From Halisarca cf. caerulea (lineage: Eukaryota > Porifera > Demospongiae > Chondrillida > Halisarcidae): a DNA stretch of 64,000 bases. The notes beneath the pieces were generated by a model. It saw only the letters and a list, made by a program, of their open reading frames with translations, searched no databases and was not told the origin of the DNA. The stretch is taken from positions 270,001-334,000 of the forward strand of contig CAUJGJ010000132.1 in assembly GCA_963170055.1 (NCBI GenBank), in the 5' to 3' direction. The first letter of the stretch is position 1. Each line of letters opens with the position of its first letter. The translations under genes and the position numbers were made by a program. Positions 61,301 to 64,000 of the stretch are shown in pieces.

Positions 61301-63073
61301 GCTCAAATTCTGCAGATTCAAAAGAAACTTGTTTAACATTCATTCATGCAGTGAGCACAATTTACTTATCAAAATATGTACATTGTCAATTACAGGCCTA
61401 GAATCTCCTCCAATTCTACGCCATTGTATTATAATATTCGATTGATGACTCTTGACAATGTGCTATATTAATTAATGGGTACCTTGTGCTGTTGATATTA
61501 TTAATACAATGCATGCTTACAAACTGAAGATTTAGTGAAGCCATGCACTTAATTTACTGTGCGTGTGTGACACTGTAGGGAATCTTGAGGTTCAACAGTA
61601 TTGTTGGCATGCATGGTTTATAGAAACATTGTGCATTAACCTCTGCTTGCTGTATATTATTAAAAGTATTAAGCACAGTATAGACACTGAATATATTATT
61701 TTTGTGACACTTAATTGTTGCATGGTCACCATGGTAGTTGTATACAGTAAACCTGTCTTAAAAACCACTCGCATATAAAGACCACCGGGACTGTCTATAG
61801 AGACCACAGTAGGCTGGCTTATTGCCCACTTCAGCTTTACTAAAGCACCTCAGTACAAGGAGCACCTGTCTACAGAGACCACAATTGCTCAGTTCCTTGA
61901 GTGGTATAGTTAAATGCACAGTGAACCTCAGGCTGGCTGTAAAGACCACTCAAAGGCCAACGAAGTCATGGTGGTCACTGTGGTAATCATCAGTATATAC
62001 AAGTGTATACAGTGGACTCTCTATACAGAGTCCACCCACGAGCCAAGTATACGTAGTCACTGGTCATTCACAAGATAATGAATTATACTCGTAGCCATAT
62101 GGTGGTAAATGCATCCAGACAGGTAGCCCTGAATAAACAAGTACATTGCATATGTCAGAATTGATGTGGCTTCAATCGGAAGGACTGTGTGCTTGACTGA
62201 ATAGGGACAGCTTTATAATAATGTATCATGACGTGTGTAAATAATTGGGTAAATTGATCAGGGATTAAGTCAGATGTAGATGTGTATAATTCATTTGTCA
62301 AGGCACATTCTTACAGTTAGACATAGATTATCAGTATAATAATAGGACTGGTACAAGCTGGAAAATTGAAGTGTTCCCTTTCCAGATAGTGTAACACATA
62401 ATAATAAATTGGTTTTGAAAAAATACAATATGCAGATGGTAGATTGTGTGCATGCAAACTCCCCTTCATGTTTGTATACAGTGGAACCTCTGATAGTGGA
62501 CTTTCCCAAATAAGGACACATTATAATAATATTATACCTCTCTACAAAGGAAATGGGTGACTTTAGGTGGAGTATGATTCCTACAATATTTTGGAACCTC
62601 CCAATTGAAGAGGTCTTTCTAGCTATATAATTCAGGTCATTCCCAAAGTGTCCTTTATTTGGAGGTTCCACTGTTACTATAACTGCATACATGCCAACTT
62701 AGTCTAGCTTTAAGAAATAAGTATAAGGTATATAGGTTGGGACATGGAATACATCAATCTTGTCTGTATAGTTGGGACGGGAGCAGCTATATGGGGAGTT
62801 CTCATGCAGCACCAATCATAATACTCTATAATAAGAAGATCACCATGTACATGAACATACTTTCACACGAAATTCCATCAGCCGAAAGAAGGTATCCAGG
62901 TTCACAGTAGCAATAATGACCACCAGCTGTGTTCTGACATTTTTGACTGCAATCATTTTGGTTTGTTTTGCACTCATCAATATCTTAATTGAGATGATAA
63001 AGTGGAAACTTAATAACAAAAAAATAATCATGTCAAATTATTCAGTGACAAAATTTGCACACACACACACACA

Positions 63074-63114
<41 letters not shown>

Positions 63115-64000
63115 ACACACAAACACACACTGTCATTTATCTTTTAACACTTTGTACCGACCCATGGCCAGTTATAGAATCTTTCATTATGCCAGTACAT
63201 TCCATACAATAATATTATTATAATACATGTACACAGTTAATCTGAGTATGCAGTTAAATTTGAAGGGCATGCAATGATACATGAAAACACTCACATACAC
63301 TGACACATGCAGTCATGCAAGTTGAACACTGAAATATGCAGATCATGCACAAACTGCATGCACAGAAGTTGTGAATCTAGGACATTCTCACCCATGCATG
63401 TTAAATCATCTTCACCCAGGACATAGCCAGAACCACAGCTACATGTGAAGGATCCAGCTGTATTTTCACACATCTGATCACAGGGGTTGTTCTCTGTACA
63501 TTCATCAATGTCTGAGAAAAGTACAAACAGTAGAGTAAAACAGTGGTGGGTGTAATTATTTTACAATTGGTGTACTACAGACAATGTAGAGATTATTAGT
63601 TGCAAATTTGCTGACAGCATTTCTCCGGGTTTGCACTACATTATAGGTGATTCAGAAACATCTGTAGGCTTCAATGTAGAGAGTTGGAGAAGGGGTTGAG
63701 GGAGTCATATTTCAAGCAAACAGGAGGATGGATTTTGTCCACCTGTTCTTCAAAAGACTGCATGTGTTCTGCTAATGATACTTGGTAGCTTAAAGCTTTT
63801 TAGCCTGCAATCCAACCCAAACATTCACTTTGTCGTCATGTGCATGGTAGCGCTGACTGATATGATGGATACAAAGCAGCAAATTAATTTTTTTAAAGCA
63901 TAGATGCTGCAATTGCTATAATTCGATGTTGGTGGATATTATAGATTTGGCATTCTTCCACAAAATTTGTATAAAATCACCAAATTATAACCAGAATTTC
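55346..64000 (-). CDS. Secreted EGF-domain protein with large beta-rich region, C-terminal 1358 aa (5' end outside window)
   Basis: Minus-strand exons: 63511-63392, 62983-62861, 61309-58070, 55941-55346; all junctions are phase 1 and sum exactly. The first two exons each code one calcium-binding EGF module: DIDEC..CDQMCENTAGSFTCSCGSGY and DIDECKTNQNDCSQKC..HYCYCEPGY, with the DxDEC and Asn/Ser features of the Ca2+ site and six Cys. The 3.24-kb exon encodes 1079 residues of alternating hydrophobic/polar beta-strand-like sequence with many LSLIGF, FDFDGFSL and SFDVSI motifs, few cysteines, then a helical segment (ERIRKAEVVFDKAVAAF..ARNKVSSTRSRIRGLRNKLC). The last exon opens with a Cys/Trp cluster (CPCGCAKK, WPCLKWRSCC), then a long Ala/Ile amphipathic helix (IAIAIAEAILIIAEAAL), and ends after a furin-like RKKRS. 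Likely extracellular matrix or a lipid-binding secreted protein; I cannot name the family. Confidence 0.85.
56040..56527. mobile_element. 488-bp MITE, TACAGTGGAACCTG ends
   Basis: TACAGTGGAACCTGTATAAT at left, AATAACAGGTTCCACTGTA at right, with GTGTCCTGATT repeated inside. Lies in the last intron of the EGF gene. Confidence 0.87.
57745..57950. mobile_element. MITE, ACAGTGGATTCTAATTATAA end
   Basis: Left GTGGATTCTAATTATAAGGA and right CTTTATTATGAGTTTACACTGTA are imperfect inverted repeats. A relative lies at about 18250-18428 (GGAATCTCATTGTAACGAATCC...TTATAACGAGTTTCCACTGTA). Confidence 0.65.
62477..62675. mobile_element. 199-bp MITE, TACAGTGGAACCTCTGATAG end
   Basis: The right end TTATTTGGAGGTTCCACTGTT pairs with the left. 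Internal CCTCTCTACAAAGGA is also seen at 44876-44892, so a partial copy lies in the last CXXC-SAM intron. Confidence 0.78.
63058..63131. repeat. (CA)n microsatellite
   Basis: CA run about 75 bp upstream, on the coding (minus) strand, of the acceptor at 62983. Confidence 0.93.

Noticed and set aside
1..64000. Microsatellite blocks as CRISPR arrays
   Set aside because: Tandem units have no unique spacers and the DNA is eukaryotic.

Overview
The window is eukaryotic nuclear DNA from an invertebrate animal. Every gene is split by GT..AG introns. The proteins are animal-type: the clathrin adaptor PICALM, an Rh ammonium channel, a Rab GTPase, CXXC and SAM chromatin domains, and calcium-binding EGF modules. 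Non-coding DNA is full of short inverted-repeat elements (MITEs), GT/CA and TACG/ATGT microsatellites, and minisatellites. A demosponge or similar early-branching animal would fit, but the sequence alone does not prove it. I see no bacterial genes, rRNA, intact tRNA gene or CRISPR array.

Layout. (1) 1-3179, plus strand: 3' end of a PICALM/AP180 gene. (2) 3180-5700: intergenic, with a LINE reverse-transcriptase remnant. (3) 5715-20148, plus: complete nine-exon Rh-type ammonium transporter of 500 residues. (4) 21913-25436, minus: complete five-exon Rab8/10-like GTPase of 180 residues, with an altered catalytic switch and no prenylation cysteines. (5) 25671-26795: long inverted repeat with roughly 500-bp arms, followed by a tRNA-derived SINE. 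(6) 28990-42569, plus: seven-exon coiled-coil protein of 351 residues that I do not recognise. (7) 42770-43661: two minisatellites. (8) 44621-52431, minus: protein joining a CXXC CpG-binding zinc finger to a Polyhomeotic-type SAM domain. (9) 52554-53011, plus: weak candidate for a tiny two-exon gene arranged head to head with (8). (10) 55346-64000, minus: 3' part of a secreted protein with at least two calcium-binding EGF domains and a 3.24-kb exon of beta-rich sequence.

Exon chains were built by hand from acceptor and donor sites. In every gene reported with confidence above 0.6 the intron phases close exactly. The genes are not one pathway; they are ordinary neighbours on an animal chromosome. 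The most interesting items are the CXXC-SAM protein, the divergent Rab, the long inverted repeat, MITEs that carry minisatellites in their bodies, and GT microsatellites that start exactly at splice donors.
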